Shown: positions 1 to 8,755 of the stretch, piece after piece | How the letters are laid out: the number at the start of each line of letters is the position of its first letter | Numbering within the stretch: position 1 is the first letter of the stretch | Assembly: GCA_020846135.1 (NCBI GenBank) | Contig: JADLEK010000030.1 | Span: 1 to 64,000 of the forward strand | Origin: Gammaproteobacteria bacterium | GTDB lineage: Bacteria > Pseudomonadota > Gammaproteobacteria > Competibacterales > Competibacteraceae | Direction of reading: 5' to 3' | Length of the DNA: 64,000 bases | The notes under the pieces: generated by a model | What the model saw: the letters and a program-made list of their open reading frames with translations, nothing else | Databases searched by the model: none | Told to the model about the DNA's origin: nothing | Program-made: the position numbers and the translations under genes

Positions 1-125
1 GCCCTGTAAAGCCGGTTTTACCCCATCAAGAGGGTTGAAATTTACACTGGGACATTGCCAATCAATAGGTTAGCTAGATCGCCTCGCTGAGGTGGGACTG
101 GTTCCACAACAAACCACGATGAACC
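1..125. repeat. 125-bp direct repeat, copy 1 (second copy at 12413-12537)
   Basis: Bases 1-125 match 12413-12537 with one difference (G at 49, T at 12461). Identity stops at base 126. The copy begins at the window edge, so it may extend further left. In the second copy the sequence lies inside a short element with inverted-repeat ends, directly before its right end; here that end is missing. This is probably a remnant of the same mobile sequence. Confidence 0.85.
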
Positions 126-287
126 ATTTATTTTTTTATTAATAGCTGAACAATGTCAGTTAGTTGAAAGTATGCTGCTTTCACAAATCCAGAAAAAGGC
201 TGCCTAGCCGCGTAGGTTAGATTGCTATTCTTTTGCCCGAATTGGATAATGTTAAGGGTAGTTACGAATGAACAAAAAGATAAGATC

Positions 288-515
288 ATGAGATATAATG
301 ATATTATTGCCATTCAGCCGGATAAACGCGGTGGCAAGCCCTGCATCCGAGGCTTACGGATCACGGTTTACGACGTACTAGGCTGGTTAGCCAGCGGTAT
401 GACGCCAGCGGAAATCGTCGAAGATTTTCCGGAATTAACCCATGCCGATATCATGGCCTGCCTGGCTTTCGCCGCTGATCGGGAAAGAACGGTGACCTGG
501 ATTAAAGCGGCATGA
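288..515 (+). CDS. DUF433 family antitoxin-like protein
   Basis: A 75-residue protein with the DUF433 layout: an N-terminal strand, the GGKPCIRGLRITV segment near residues 13-25, and a helical C-terminus (ASGMTPAEIVEDFPELT). DUF433 proteins are usually small DNA-binding antitoxins paired with a DUF5615 PIN-like protein, which is what follows here with an ATGA overlap. The ATG at 288 was chosen because family members start close to the GGKP motif; in-frame starts at 222 and 249 would add residues without family support. Family membership is clear; antitoxin activity is inferred from pairing. Confidence 0.82.
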   Translation: MRYNDIIAIQPDKRGGKPCIRGLRITVYDVLGWLASGMTPAEIVEDFPELTHADIMACLAFAADRERTVTWIKAA

Positions 516-844
516 AGCTGCTGCTCGACGAGAATTTATCCAGGCGGATAGTCTCGCTCATCGCCTCACACTATCCCGGTTCTTCGCAAGTAGCCTTACT
601 GGGATTGGAGCGAGCATCGGACACCGCCATCTGGGCGTATGCTCGCCAGCATGATTTCATTATCGTCACCAAGGATAGCGATTTCGTTGACCTGTCCACT
701 TTATATGGGCAGCCTCCCAAAGTGATTGTGCTAAGAACCGGCAACCAAACTTGGCAAATAACCGCCCAAACGCTGATTGATCGCCGCGAATTACTGGAAT
801 CCGCTCTGATCGTGGCGAATGTTGCTTATTTTGATTTGTATTAG
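512..844 (+). CDS. DUF5615 PIN-like protein, putative toxin of the DUF433 pair
   Basis: A 110-residue protein. It opens with LLDENLS (residues 3-9), carries IVTKDSDF near residues 50-57 and PPKVIVLRTGN near 68-78; these are the conserved acidic and strand motifs of the DUF5615/Mut7-C PIN-like fold. PIN-fold partners are typically ribonucleases with clustered Asp residues, and Asp6, Asp54 and Asp56 would be the candidates. Its ATG overlaps the preceding stop, so the two genes are translationally coupled. RNase activity is inferred from fold only. Confidence 0.8.
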   Translation: MKLLLDENLSRRIVSLIASHYPGSSQVALLGLERASDTAIWAYARQHDFIIVTKDSDFVDLSTLYGQPPKVIVLRTGNQTWQITAQTLIDRRELLESALIVANVAYFDLY

Positions 845-897
845 CCCGGTACGGCGGGTTAAATCGCATCTACTTTAATCCCGGCACGGCGGATTAA
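845..897. repeat. Two 18-bp direct repeats
   Basis: The 18-mer at 845-862 recurs at 880-897 with two differences. It lies between the stop of the DUF5615 gene and the next coding region and begins right after that stop. No function is evident. Confidence 0.5.
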
Positions 898-949
898 GTA
901 AAATTTCCACTTCTGGTTTGGAACCCACTCAATACTGGAGGGAAAACTG

Positions 950-2140
950 ATGAATCGAACTCAACTGTTATGGTATCCGCTCGGCGCATTGCTACTCAGC
1001 GCTGCGCCCCTCGATGCGATGGCCCGGATCAAGCTCACCACGTTGCCGGTGCGCGAACGGGTGCAAATCCATCTCGATCACCCGCAAATTGCGCTGGTCG
1101 AAGAGGAGCGCATCGTCCCACTGGTCAAGGGCGTTAACCAGGTCGATTTCTCCTGGGTCAATACCCGGATTGATCCCGACACGCTGGTTTTACGCATTCT
1201 GCCCCCGCCAGCGGATCAGCCACTCGACGCCAAAGTGCTGTCGGTGAGTTATCCGCCCAATGAAACCGCGCTGATCTGGTCGGTCGCCGCCAATGCTTCC
1301 GGCGCGGCGCGAGTGCGGATCAGTTATGTGCTGGGCGGACTCAGCAAGGATTTCCATTATCGCGCGGTCGCTGACCGTGATGAAAAAAACCTGAATCTGG
1401 CCCAATACCTGCGGGTGAATAATAACGCCAATGAAGCCTACGATATGGCGCAATTTCAAACCGGCGTGGGTGGATTATGGTTCGATAAACCACTTGGTCT
1501 GAGTGAAACCAAGGAAGTGCAGATCAACAGTTTTAACGCCGTGCCGGTGCGTAAAACCTACACCAGCGATCCATTGAAGTTCGGTTATCTGGACCGCGCC
1601 CAAGACAAACTGAATGTGCCGATGCACTATGTGATTAAAAATGCCGGCGGCGGTCTGGGCAAAGCGCCATTGCCGGACGGCAAGACCCGGATTTCCCAGG
1701 ATGACGGCAAAGGCGGGAATGCTTTTCTCGGCGAGGATCGCGGCAAGTTCACCCCACCCGATGAGGAATTAACCCTGTATCTGGGGCTGGCCCGCGATAT
1801 TGCGGTACGGCGTACCGTGGATCGTAATGAGCGCCAGCGGATTGCCGGGAATCTGTACCGCTATGACGTGACCCTGAAATACGAGATTGAAAATTTCAAG
1901 GATGCGCCGGTCACGCTGGATATTACGGAAAGCGTCCGCCAGATTCGCAATGAGATTCGTGGTGACAGTGGCCGCGACCCGGAATGGCAATTGGGCGACG
2001 GCAGTCTGCACACTCTCGATCCGGAGAAAAGCGACGCCGATAAATTGCAGTTTCATGTGGACTTGCCGGCCCGCGCTGCGGATGGTCAGGCGAAGAAACA
2101 GATTCAAACCCTGCGGCTGACGCTGAATAACGAGTGGTGA
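950..2140 (+). CDS. Secreted DUF4139-like protein, paralogue 1
   Basis: A 396-residue protein with an N-terminal signal peptide (hydrophobic residues about 8-24, likely cleavage after AMA). Its body aligns with the next gene throughout: both share the VQIHLDHPQIALVEEER / VQLTIYNSEDLTLVRES block, the FSWVNTRIDP / FSWANTLIDP block, an SYVLGGLS / SYFTSGIS block and the PLPDGKTRI / PLPDGMIRV segment. The next gene has the fuller DUF4139 organisation; this copy lacks the central Ala/Met-rich insert. The ATG at 950 follows GGAGGGAAAACTG, a strong ribosome-binding site. Role unknown; probably a periplasmic or envelope-associated beta-rich protein. The five-base spacing to the next ATG implies an operon. 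Confidence 0.7.
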   Translation: MNRTQLLWYPLGALLLSAAPLDAMARIKLTTLPVRERVQIHLDHPQIALVEEERIVPLVKGVNQVDFSWVNTRIDPDTLVLRILPPPADQPLDAKVLSVSYPPNETALIWSVAANASGAARVRISYVLGGLSKDFHYRAVADRDEKNLNLAQYLRVNNNANEAYDMAQFQTGVGGLWFDKPLGLSETKEVQINSFNAVPVRKTYTSDPLKFGYLDRAQDKLNVPMHYVIKNAGGGLGKAPLPDGKTRISQDDGKGGNAFLGEDRGKFTPPDEELTLYLGLARDIAVRRTVDRNERQRIAGNLYRYDVTLKYEIENFKDAPVTLDITESVRQIRNEIRGDSGRDPEWQLGDGSLHTLDPEKSDADKLQFHVDLPARAADGQAKKQIQTLRLTLNNEW

Positions 2141-2145
2141 TCGCC

Positions 2146-3597
2146 ATGATCAATCGAAATCATGCAATAGCGATTTGGCTTCTGATTATTGCCGGGCTAT
2201 TGCCGGTAGCGGCCAGCGCCCGCAATGTTGATCTAGCCACGGTACCGGAACGGCGAACCGTGCAACTGACCATCTACAACTCCGAAGATTTGACCCTGGT
2301 GCGGGAAAGCCGGGTCGTCACGTTTAAAAAGGGTGTTAATCCGCTGCAATTTTCCTGGGCCAACACCCTGATTGATCCGACCTCGGTGGAATTGCGTTTC
2401 CGCGAGCCAAAGACCGATTTGGAGGTGCTGGATACCACTTTTCCGCATGACAAGCCGCAAATGCTGTACTGGAACGTACAGAGCGACGCCAACAGTGAAG
2501 CCGCGATTGAAATCAGCTATTTCACGTCCGGGATTAGTTGGGCGGCGGATTATCTGGTGATAGCCGATCCGGATGAAAAAACCTTGCGCCTGGAAAGCTT
2601 TGTCCGAGTGAAAAATAATTCCGGCGAAGATTACGAAAATGCGCAAGTGCGATTGGTGGTGGGCACGATTAATCTGGTCGAAAAAATCGCCGAACTGGCG
2701 AAACTGCCGGTGGGGCAGGTCAAAGATGAACTGAAGAAGGAGGATTACCGGGGCCTGCGCCACCAGGCTGCCCGCAAGATGATGGCTCCCCCTGCCCCGG
2801 CGGCCATGGCGTCGATGGAGATGGCGGGGGGAGCGATGGATGAAATGGACGCGCCCAAGGAAATTATCAAAGAAGGGCTGAGTGAGTATTTTATCTACAC
2901 CATTGAAGGGACTGAAACCGTCCCGACTGGCTGGGCCAAGCAACTGCGCAGTTTCGAGGCCAACAATGTGCCGATGACCGTGCAATACCGCTATCGGCCA
3001 CGGGAATACGGCGATCAACTGGTGCGGCTGTATTTGCTGAAAAATGATACAGCTTCCCAACTGGGTTCGACGCCGCTACCGGATGGCATGATCCGGGTCT
3101 TCCGCGCCAATGGCAGCGATGGCTTGAATTACCTGAGCGCGCAGCCGCTGAAATACGTCCCCATCGGCGATAAGATTGAATTGAATCTGGGCGCGGATCC
3201 GTCCGTGACCTTTGAACTCATCAAGCGCAAGGTCTTTCGCGACAATCTGTGGTTTCAGATTAAAGGCGGCAATCTTTACCGCAAGCTCGGCGAAGACAGC
3301 ATGAAGCTGGAGCTGGACAGTCAGGTCGCCGGCTGGGATGAACACACCAGTTTTCGGCAGAAGATTCGCAATGACACCAGCAAACCGATGAGTGTGCACA
3401 TCCGCCGCGATTATCCGGGTGACGTGGTCTTCCGCAGCCAGTTGAATCCGATCCTGCATGATTTCCAGACCGTGCAGTTCGAGACCGAAATTCCCGCCGG
3501 CGCTAAAACCGAACTGGACTATGAACTCATCACCCGGCAGGGCTATAACCAGAAACAGAACCGGGTGGAATTGCAGAGCGGGGAGGCGACGCGCTGA
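2146..3597 (+). CDS. Secreted DUF4139 domain-containing protein, paralogue 2
   Basis: Starting at the ATG at 2146 the product has 483 residues, with a signal peptide (IAIWLLIIAGLLPVAASA). In-frame GTG codons at 2134 and 2137 would overlap the upstream gene. The middle holds the DUF4139 signature region (SYFTSGISWAADYLV, then FVRVKNNSGEDYENAQVRLV), followed by an Ala/Met-rich low-complexity stretch around residues 205-240 and a beta-rich C-terminus ending in a conserved-looking ELDYELITRQG. Members are exported proteins of uncertain function. It is a tandem paralogue of the preceding gene and ends seven bases before the convergent recF stop. Confidence 0.75.
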   Translation: MINRNHAIAIWLLIIAGLLPVAASARNVDLATVPERRTVQLTIYNSEDLTLVRESRVVTFKKGVNPLQFSWANTLIDPTSVELRFREPKTDLEVLDTTFPHDKPQMLYWNVQSDANSEAAIEISYFTSGISWAADYLVIADPDEKTLRLESFVRVKNNSGEDYENAQVRLVVGTINLVEKIAELAKLPVGQVKDELKKEDYRGLRHQAARKMMAPPAPAAMASMEMAGGAMDEMDAPKEIIKEGLSEYFIYTIEGTETVPTGWAKQLRSFEANNVPMTVQYRYRPREYGDQLVRLYLLKNDTASQLGSTPLPDGMIRVFRANGSDGLNYLSAQPLKYVPIGDKIELNLGADPSVTFELIKRKVFRDNLWFQIKGGNLYRKLGEDSMKLELDSQVAGWDEHTSFRQKIRNDTSKPMSVHIRRDYPGDVVFRSQLNPILHDFQTVQFETEIPAGAKTELDYELITRQGYNQKQNRVELQSGEATR

Positions 3598-3604
3598 GTC
3601 GTGG

Positions 3605-4690
3605 TCAGGGAGGCGTTATCACCCCGTCCGCAAGCTGAAAGACCCGCGCCTCACGCCAAGGCGCGGCATTCAGCAAGCCTGGCTCCAGGGCGGTGATGAA
3701 CAATTGGGCGTCCAGTCCCGCCAGGGTCTGCATGACCCGTTCCCGATTGCCGGCATCCAGTTCCGCTGGCAAATCGTCGATCAGCAGGATGCAGGAGGCG
3801 CCGGCATGACGCTGGTACAGCTCCGCCTGCGCCAGCACCAGGGCGATCACCAGCAATTTCTGCTGCCCCCGCGACAGCGCATCGCCGGATGGCCGCCCGG
3901 CGATGCGCAAGGTGAAATCGGCGCGGTGCGGCCCGATCCGGGTATGGCCCTGTTTGCGATCCTGATCGCGCCCCTCTCGCAGCCAATCGGCAAACCCGCG
4001 CTCAAACGGCTCCAGAGGCCAGCCACGGCGATAATCGACCTGAACCCCTGCCATTCCCAGAGTCGCTACAGCTAACGGCGCTAAGGCCCCTTCCAGCGCC
4101 TTGCAGAAGGCTTCACGCCACGAGTCGAGAACCGTCGCCGCCGTCGCCAGTTCGCCATCCCAGGCATCCACGGTCCGATTAGCCGATCCGGTGCGCAATG
4201 CCGCATTGCGATGGCGCAGCGCGGTTCCGTAGCGCCGCCAGCTCTCCAGAAAGCCCGGCTCGGCGTGAAACAGCCCCCAGTCCATAAACCGCCGCCGCAA
4301 TTGCGGCCCATCTTCGAGCAGGCGGTGACTATCGGGATTAAGCAGCAACACCGGGGCTTGCCGGGCCAGTTCGGCCAGCGAGCGGGTCGGAGCGCCGCCG
4401 ATTCGGGCCGTCAGCGCATGAGCGTCGCGTTCGACCCCAACCGGAATGCGCCGCCCATCACGTCCGGCAAGCCACGCCACGATCCGGAACAGGGCTACGC
4501 CGGTCTGGATCAAGTCGCGCGGCTGGCGGGTGCGGAAGGAACGGCCCCGGCCCAGAAAGTACAACGCCTCCAGCAAGCTGGTCTTGCCGGAGGCGTTGGG
4601 GCCGAGAATCAGATTCAGACCGGGGCCGCAAGCGAGGCTGATTCGCCGCAGATTGCGAAACCCGGCGATGTCGAGCGCAGTAACCCGCAT
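3605..4690 (-). CDS. recF: DNA replication and repair protein RecF
   Basis: A 361-residue SMC-like ATPase that helps load RecA on gapped DNA. The N-terminus reads TALDIAGFRNLRRISL and then the Walker A loop LGPNASGKTSLLEAL (about residues 29-43); the ABC signature region is ALSRGQQKLL near 270 and Walker B is CILLIDDLPAELD near 300. The length is typical. It lies downstream of dnaN in the classic dnaA-dnaN-recF order on the minus strand, separated from dnaN by 42 bases. gyrB, the usual next gene, is absent; the DUF4139 genes converge on recF instead. Confidence 0.97.
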   Translation of the reverse strand: MRVTALDIAGFRNLRRISLACGPGLNLILGPNASGKTSLLEALYFLGRGRSFRTRQPRDLIQTGVALFRIVAWLAGRDGRRIPVGVERDAHALTARIGGAPTRSLAELARQAPVLLLNPDSHRLLEDGPQLRRRFMDWGLFHAEPGFLESWRRYGTALRHRNAALRTGSANRTVDAWDGELATAATVLDSWREAFCKALEGALAPLAVATLGMAGVQVDYRRGWPLEPFERGFADWLREGRDQDRKQGHTRIGPHRADFTLRIAGRPSGDALSRGQQKLLVIALVLAQAELYQRHAGASCILLIDDLPAELDAGNRERVMQTLAGLDAQLFITALEPGLLNAAPWREARVFQLADGVITPP

Positions 4691-4732
4691 TCCGGTTTCA
4701 GCGCTCTAATCGCTCATCGCCAATGGCGACTT

Positions 4733-5833
4733 TCACAGCCGCATAGGCATGATGACATGCTTGCTGGCGCCACCCTCGGCTTCTTCGATCAGGCAACTGC
4801 TGGACGCATCGGAAAACGACAGCTTGGCCAGTTCGCCGCTCAGCGCCCCCAGAGCATCGAGCATGTACGTCACGTTAAAGCCAATCTCCATTGGCCCGCC
4901 GGTGTAGTTGATTTCGATCTCTTCTTCGGCCTCTTCCTGGTCGGAGTTTTTAGCCTGGGTGCGCAGAATCCAGTCTTCCAGTTGCAGACGGACGCCTTGG
5001 CTCTTGTCGTTGAGGACGATGCCGGTCCGAGCCAGGGCGCTGCGCAGCAGCATCCGGTCGGCGATCACGACCCGTCCGCCTTCGCGGGGAATGACCCGCA
5101 GGTAGTCGGGAAATTTGCCGTCGATCAGCTTGGAGGTGAAGCGGATTTCGCCCAGGGTCACCCGGATATGGTTCGGACTGAGCGCCAGCGTCGCTTCGGC
5201 ATCGTTGTCGGCCAGCAGGCGCATCAGCTCCATGATCCCCTTGCGCGGCACGATCACCTGGCGCGGTTCGGCGACCTCGGCCTCAGTCGCCAGCTCCTGG
5301 AACGCCAGCCGGTGACCGTCGGTCGCCACCAGCCGGACGATGCCGGAACTGACTTCCAGCAGCAGGCCGTTGAGGTAATAACGCACATCCTGCTGGGCCA
5401 TCGCAAAGTGGGTGCGCTCAATCATGCTGCGCAACGCACCCTGCGGCACGCGAATCTCACCTTCCAGCGGCAGATTTTCCAAGGTAGGGAAATCGCTGGC
5501 CGGCAGGGTGGCGAGGGTGAAGCGGCTGCGCCCGCAGCGCACCGTGGTTTTGTCGCCGTCTGCAGTCACCGTCACCGTGGCGTCTTCCGGCAAGGCCCGC
5601 AGGATGTCATGCAGCCGGCGGGCGGGCAGGGTGATCGCCCCGGGCGTTTCCGCCGGCAACTCAGCCCGGGCGCACAGTTCGACTTCAAGGTCGGTAGCGG
5701 TCAGGGTCAGCGCCTGCTCGGTGGCGTTTACTAGGACGTTGGTCAGGATCGGCAGCGTTTGCCGACGCTCGACTGCGCCGATCACCGATTGCAGCGGTTT
5801 GAGCAGATGCTCACGCTTGGCTTCCAGTTTCAT
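4733..5833 (-). CDS. dnaN: DNA polymerase III beta subunit (sliding clamp)
   Basis: A 366-residue protein, the usual clamp length. The start MKLEAKREHLLKPL, the segment RQTLPILTNVL (about residues 24-34) and the C-terminal HVIMPMRL are characteristic; the C-terminal residues line the pocket that binds polymerase clamp motifs. Three repeated clamp folds span about residues 1-120, 128-245 and 246-366. It forms the processivity ring on DNA. It reads away from the origin, with 5834-6482 upstream. Confidence 0.98.
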   Translation of the reverse strand: MKLEAKREHLLKPLQSVIGAVERRQTLPILTNVLVNATEQALTLTATDLEVELCARAELPAETPGAITLPARRLHDILRALPEDATVTVTADGDKTTVRCGRSRFTLATLPASDFPTLENLPLEGEIRVPQGALRSMIERTHFAMAQQDVRYYLNGLLLEVSSGIVRLVATDGHRLAFQELATEAEVAEPRQVIVPRKGIMELMRLLADNDAEATLALSPNHIRVTLGEIRFTSKLIDGKFPDYLRVIPREGGRVVIADRMLLRSALARTGIVLNDKSQGVRLQLEDWILRTQAKNSDQEEAEEEIEINYTGGPMEIGFNVTYMLDALGALSGELAKLSFSDASSSCLIEEAEGGASKHVIMPMRL

Positions 5834-5899
5834 CAGAATCTCCGGATGGGTTCACAGGTCCCCGGCTTCGATCCAGGGTGGTCAAATCCCGACTGAAGT

Positions 5900-6480
5900 C
5901 AGGGGTCATTAAAAAATAATCTTTTCCGGCGAGGCGCAAAGTTCGGGGAGCTCAATAGAAAGTCTTTTTTTAAATAATTAAAAGATTATTATTATTAGCG
6001 AGGCTCTTTTCTGTGGATAACTTTTTTTTGTTGTTTTTTATCAAACCGTTCCACGAGTTTTGCCTGTGGATAAGTCTGTGGATAACCTGTGGATAAGTCG
6101 GTTTTCCTGTGGATAACTTTTTTGACCCAAAAGTTATCCACAAAGTTATCCACAGATTTTGCCGACTTATCCACAGAAATGGCAAAGTTATCCACAGACT
6201 TATCCACAGGCTGTTTTCGGGCTTTTTTGCCATGATCAGTCAATATCGGCTAAATACTAAAAAATTTTCACTGATTTACATCTTATCTAATTGATATTAC
6301 TTGTTTTTATTAAACATGTTACAGGCAATTGATTGAAATCACGAACGATTCCGGCAATTTTACGATTTAACTTAATGATATTACTTGATTTTACGAAACC
6401 GGTTACAAACGGCTTTTTGCACATTAAGCCTGGACTGAAAAGTTATTCCACTTATCCACAGCACTTATCCACAGGCTTTT
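5900..6480. other. oriC: Chromosomal replication origin (oriC) between dnaN and dnaA
   Basis: There are twelve perfect copies of the DnaA box TTATCCACA. Five are on the minus strand (6012, 6065, 6077, 6088, 6108) and seven on the plus strand (6134, 6146, 6167, 6188, 6200, 6452, 6465; positions are leftmost bases). The first ten form two five-box arrays that point toward each other about a near-palindromic centre at 6108-6142. AT-rich tracts lie at 5965-6000 and 6210-6420, and TGATATTACTTG occurs twice, near 6291 and 6373; these are candidate unwinding regions. Location in the dnaA-dnaN gap is standard. The boxes are directly seen; origin function is inferred. Confidence 0.95.
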
Positions 6481-6482
6481 CG

Positions 6483-7850
6483 CTAGTTGGTGAGGGTTGT
6501 GAGCAGATTGGTGTAATCGTCGCGGATCTGCGGGTCGGAATTCTGGAGTTCCCGAACCTTCCGGCAGGCGTGTAGCACGGTCGTATGATCGCGTTTGCCG
6601 AATGCTTCACCGATCTCTGGGAGGCTGAATGCGGTCAGTTCCTTGGTCAGGGTCATCGCCAGTTGCCGGGGTCGGGACAGGGTGCGCAACCGGCTGTTGG
6701 ACAACAGATCGCTGACCGGGATCTTGTAGTAGTCCGCAACGGTTTTCTGAATGTTTTCAATGGTAACCAGCTTGTCCTGTAAGGTCAGGAGGTCGATCAG
6801 CGCCTCCTTGACGAAGCTGATGGTGATGAGTTTGCCGGTGAACTGGGCGTTGGCATACACCCGCCGCAGCGCCCCTTCCAGTTCGCGGACGTTAGAGCGG
6901 ATCCGCTGGGCGATGAAGAACGCGACTTCGTCAGGCAGGGCCAGTTGCGCCTGTTCCGCCTTGCTCTTGAGAATCGCCACCCGGGTGTCCAGCTCCGGCG
7001 GCTCGACCGCCACGGTCAGGCCGGAGCCGAACCGCGATTTGAGCCGGTCTTCCAAACCGGCGACTTCCTTGGGGTAGCGGTCGCAGGTCAGGATCACCTG
7101 CTGGCGGCTTTCAAGCAGGCTGTTGAAGGTGTAGAAAAACTCCTCCTGCGACCGCTCCTTGCCCGCGAGGAACTGCACATCGTCGATCAGCAGGGCATCC
7201 AGCGACCGATAGCGGCGCTTGAATTCATTGATGGCGTTGTGTTGCAGCGACCGCACCATGTCGGCCACGAAATACTCGCAATTCTGGTAAACCACCTGGG
7301 CTTCGGGGTTGCGCTCGCGCAGGATGTTGCCGACCGCATGAATGAGGTGGGTCTTGCCCAGCCCGGTGCCGCCGTAGATGAACAGCGGGTTATAGGCCTT
7401 GCCGGGGTTCTCGGCGACTTGCAGACAGGCGGCGCGGGCAATCTGGTTGGAATTGCCTTCGACGAAGGTGGCGAAGGTAAAGTCGGGATTGAGTGCGCCG
7501 CTTTTCAGCAGTTCATCGGATTTGGACCCGGATTCATACCCGGATTCGGATTCGCTGCGGGGTTCCGGATCGGGCGAGCGTTGGTCGGGCGCCGGCGCCA
7601 GCGTGGCGCCGCTGCCGATTTCCAGCACAACCTGCGGCGCTTGCCCAGGCTGCAACTCGGTCAATGCCGCCTCGATTTGAGTCAGATGGTGCTTTTTAAC
7701 CCAGTCCAGCACAAAGCGGTTAGGGGCGAGCAAATGCAGAACCCCAGCCTCCTCATAGGCGTGCAGAGGGCGGATCCAGGTACTCAACTGGGGTTCGGAC
7801 AATTCGCGTTCCAGGCAGACCTGGCAGGCTTTCCACAGGGCATGATCCAC
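6483..7850 (-). CDS. dnaA: Chromosomal replication initiator protein DnaA
   Basis: A 455-residue AAA+ initiator. Domain I begins [17 protein letters not shown]; a variable, acidic-Ser-rich linker covers about residues 90-115 (repeated [11 protein letters not shown]-type residues); domain III has Walker [11 protein letters not shown] (about 159-168) and Walker [10 protein letters not shown] near 219; domain IV carries the DNA-binding signature [15 protein letters not shown] near 417. It binds the TTATCCACA boxes just downstream of its own gene and opens the origin. A single perfect box also lies upstream at 7909-7917, suggesting autoregulation. Confidence 0.98.
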   Translation of the reverse strand: MDHALWKACQVCLERELSEPQLSTWIRPLHAYEEAGVLHLLAPNRFVLDWVKKHHLTQIEAALTELQPGQAPQVVLEIGSGATLAPAPDQRSPDPEPRSESESGYESGSKSDELLKSGALNPDFTFATFVEGNSNQIARAACLQVAENPGKAYNPLFIYGGTGLGKTHLIHAVGNILRERNPEAQVVYQNCEYFVADMVRSLQHNAINEFKRRYRSLDALLIDDVQFLAGKERSQEEFFYTFNSLLESRQQVILTCDRYPKEVAGLEDRLKSRFGSGLTVAVEPPELDTRVAILKSKAEQAQLALPDEVAFFIAQRIRSNVRELEGALRRVYANAQFTGKLITISFVKEALIDLLTLQDKLVTIENIQKTVADYYKIPVSDLLSNSRLRTLSRPRQLAMTLTKELTAFSLPEIGEAFGKRDHTTVLHACRKVRELQNSDPQIRDDYTNLLTTLTN

Positions 7851-7908
7851 ACCCGTTCCTCGGCTAATGCGGTTGGCGAAAAATGCAGTTTAGTCATCCA
7901 CCGGTGAG

Positions 7909-7917
7909 TTATCCACA
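7909..7917 (+). promoter_or_regulatory. DnaA box upstream of dnaA
   Basis: A perfect TTATCCACA about 60 bases upstream of the dnaA start, in the divergent dnaA-rpmH spacer. A box at this place commonly lets DnaA repress its own promoter. The match is seen; the role is inferred. Confidence 0.65.
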
Positions 7918-8036
7918 GGCAACAGCCCGCACAGCGCTTGCAAATCTGGCGCTGAATCAGTAATTTTCCAGTTTTCGCCAAAACGGCCTGCCGGCCGCAT
8001 TCTGTTTGTTCCGAGTCATCCCCCAAGGAATTCGCC

Positions 8037-8171
8037 ATGAAGCGCACTTTTCAACCCAGCATCATTCACCGCAAGCGCACCCACGGTTTTCGCGCCCGTA
8101 TGGCCACTAAAGGCGGTCGTGCGGTGATCCAGGCCCGCCGCGCCAAGGGCCGGGTCCGGCTCGCGCCCTGA
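8037..8171 (+). CDS. rpmH: 50S ribosomal protein L34
   Basis: A 44-residue, highly basic protein starting [20 protein letters not shown] and ending GRVRLAP, which is L34 over its whole length. The ATG at 8037 follows CCCAAGGAATTCGCC, with AAGGA as ribosome-binding site. L34 is part of the large subunit. It lies three bases ahead of rnpA in the near-universal rpmH-rnpA-yidD-yidC-mnmE order, divergent from dnaA. Confidence 0.98.
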   Translation: MKRTFQPSIIHRKRTHGFRARMATKGGRAVIQARRAKGRVRLAP

Positions 8172-8174
8172 GCC

Positions 8175-8540
8175 ATGACCGACGGCGCGTCGTTTCCGCG
8201 CCGCGTTCGGCTGACCGGATGCAACGCCTTCGCCGACGTGTTCGCCCAGCCCATCAAGTCCAGCGACCGCTATTTCACGGTGCTGGCCCGCCCCAACGCT
8301 TTGCCGCACCCCCGTCTTGGCCTGGCTATTTCCCGCAAGGTTTCGCGATCCGCCGTGGTCCGCAACCGGATCAAGCGGGTGGCGCGGGAGAGTTTCCGCC
8401 AGCATCAACTGCAGTTGGGCGGGCTGGATTGCGTGGTGATGGGCCGGGCGGGCATGACCGCCATGCAGGACAATGCAGCGCTGTTTGCAGCGTTGCGCCG
8501 GCATTGGCAGAAGCTGGCGCGGTCATGCGCACCGTCCTGA
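8175..8540 (+). CDS. rnpA: Ribonuclease P protein component
   Basis: A 121-residue basic protein that assists RNase P RNA in removing tRNA 5' leaders. The RNR signature appears as [16 protein letters not shown] (about residues 55-70), preceded by [14 protein letters not shown]. The start at 8175 lies three bases after rpmH, and the 3' end overlaps yidD by 16 bases, so the genes are probably co-transcribed and coupled. Confidence 0.96.
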   Translation: MTDGASFPRRVRLTGCNAFADVFAQPIKSSDRYFTVLARPNALPHPRLGLAISRKVSRSAVVRNRIKRVARESFRQHQLQLGGLDCVVMGRAGMTAMQDNAALFAALRRHWQKLARSCAPS

Positions 8541-8755
8541 TCGCGCTGATCCGTGTTTACCAGTGGTTGATTAGCCCGTGGCTGGGCAACCACTGCCGGT
8601 TTTATCCGAGTTGCTCCGAGTACGCCCGCGAAGCTATTGAGCGCTACGGCGCGGTGCGCGGCGTCTGGCTGGCGATCCGCCGTCTGCTGTGCTGTCACCC
8701 TTGGCATCCGGGCGGTATCGACCCTGTTCCCGAACTTCCCCCGAAGGACCGTTGA
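8525..8755 (+). CDS. yidD: Membrane protein insertion efficiency factor YidD
   Basis: A 76-residue protein with the family motif [20 protein letters not shown] and the cysteines of [10 protein letters not shown] and CHPWHPGG. The ATG at 8525 lies inside the end of rnpA, and the stop overlaps the yidC start by one base (TGATG). YidD is a small amphipathic membrane-associated protein that helps YidC-dependent insertion. The start is set by family alignment: [10 protein letters not shown] is the normal N-terminus. Confidence 0.96.
   Translation: MRTVLIALIRVYQWLISPWLGNHCRFYPSCSEYAREAIERYGAVRGVWLAIRRLLCCHPWHPGGIDPVPELPPKDR

Noticed and set aside
4211-5734. 507-codon plus-strand frame over recF and dnaN
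   Set aside because: Antisense shadow spanning two well-identified genes and their spacer.
5970-6294. Short frames in the dnaA-dnaN spacer with repeated VIHRLIHR or VDKSVDN
   Set aside because: These are translations of the DnaA-box array, not genes.
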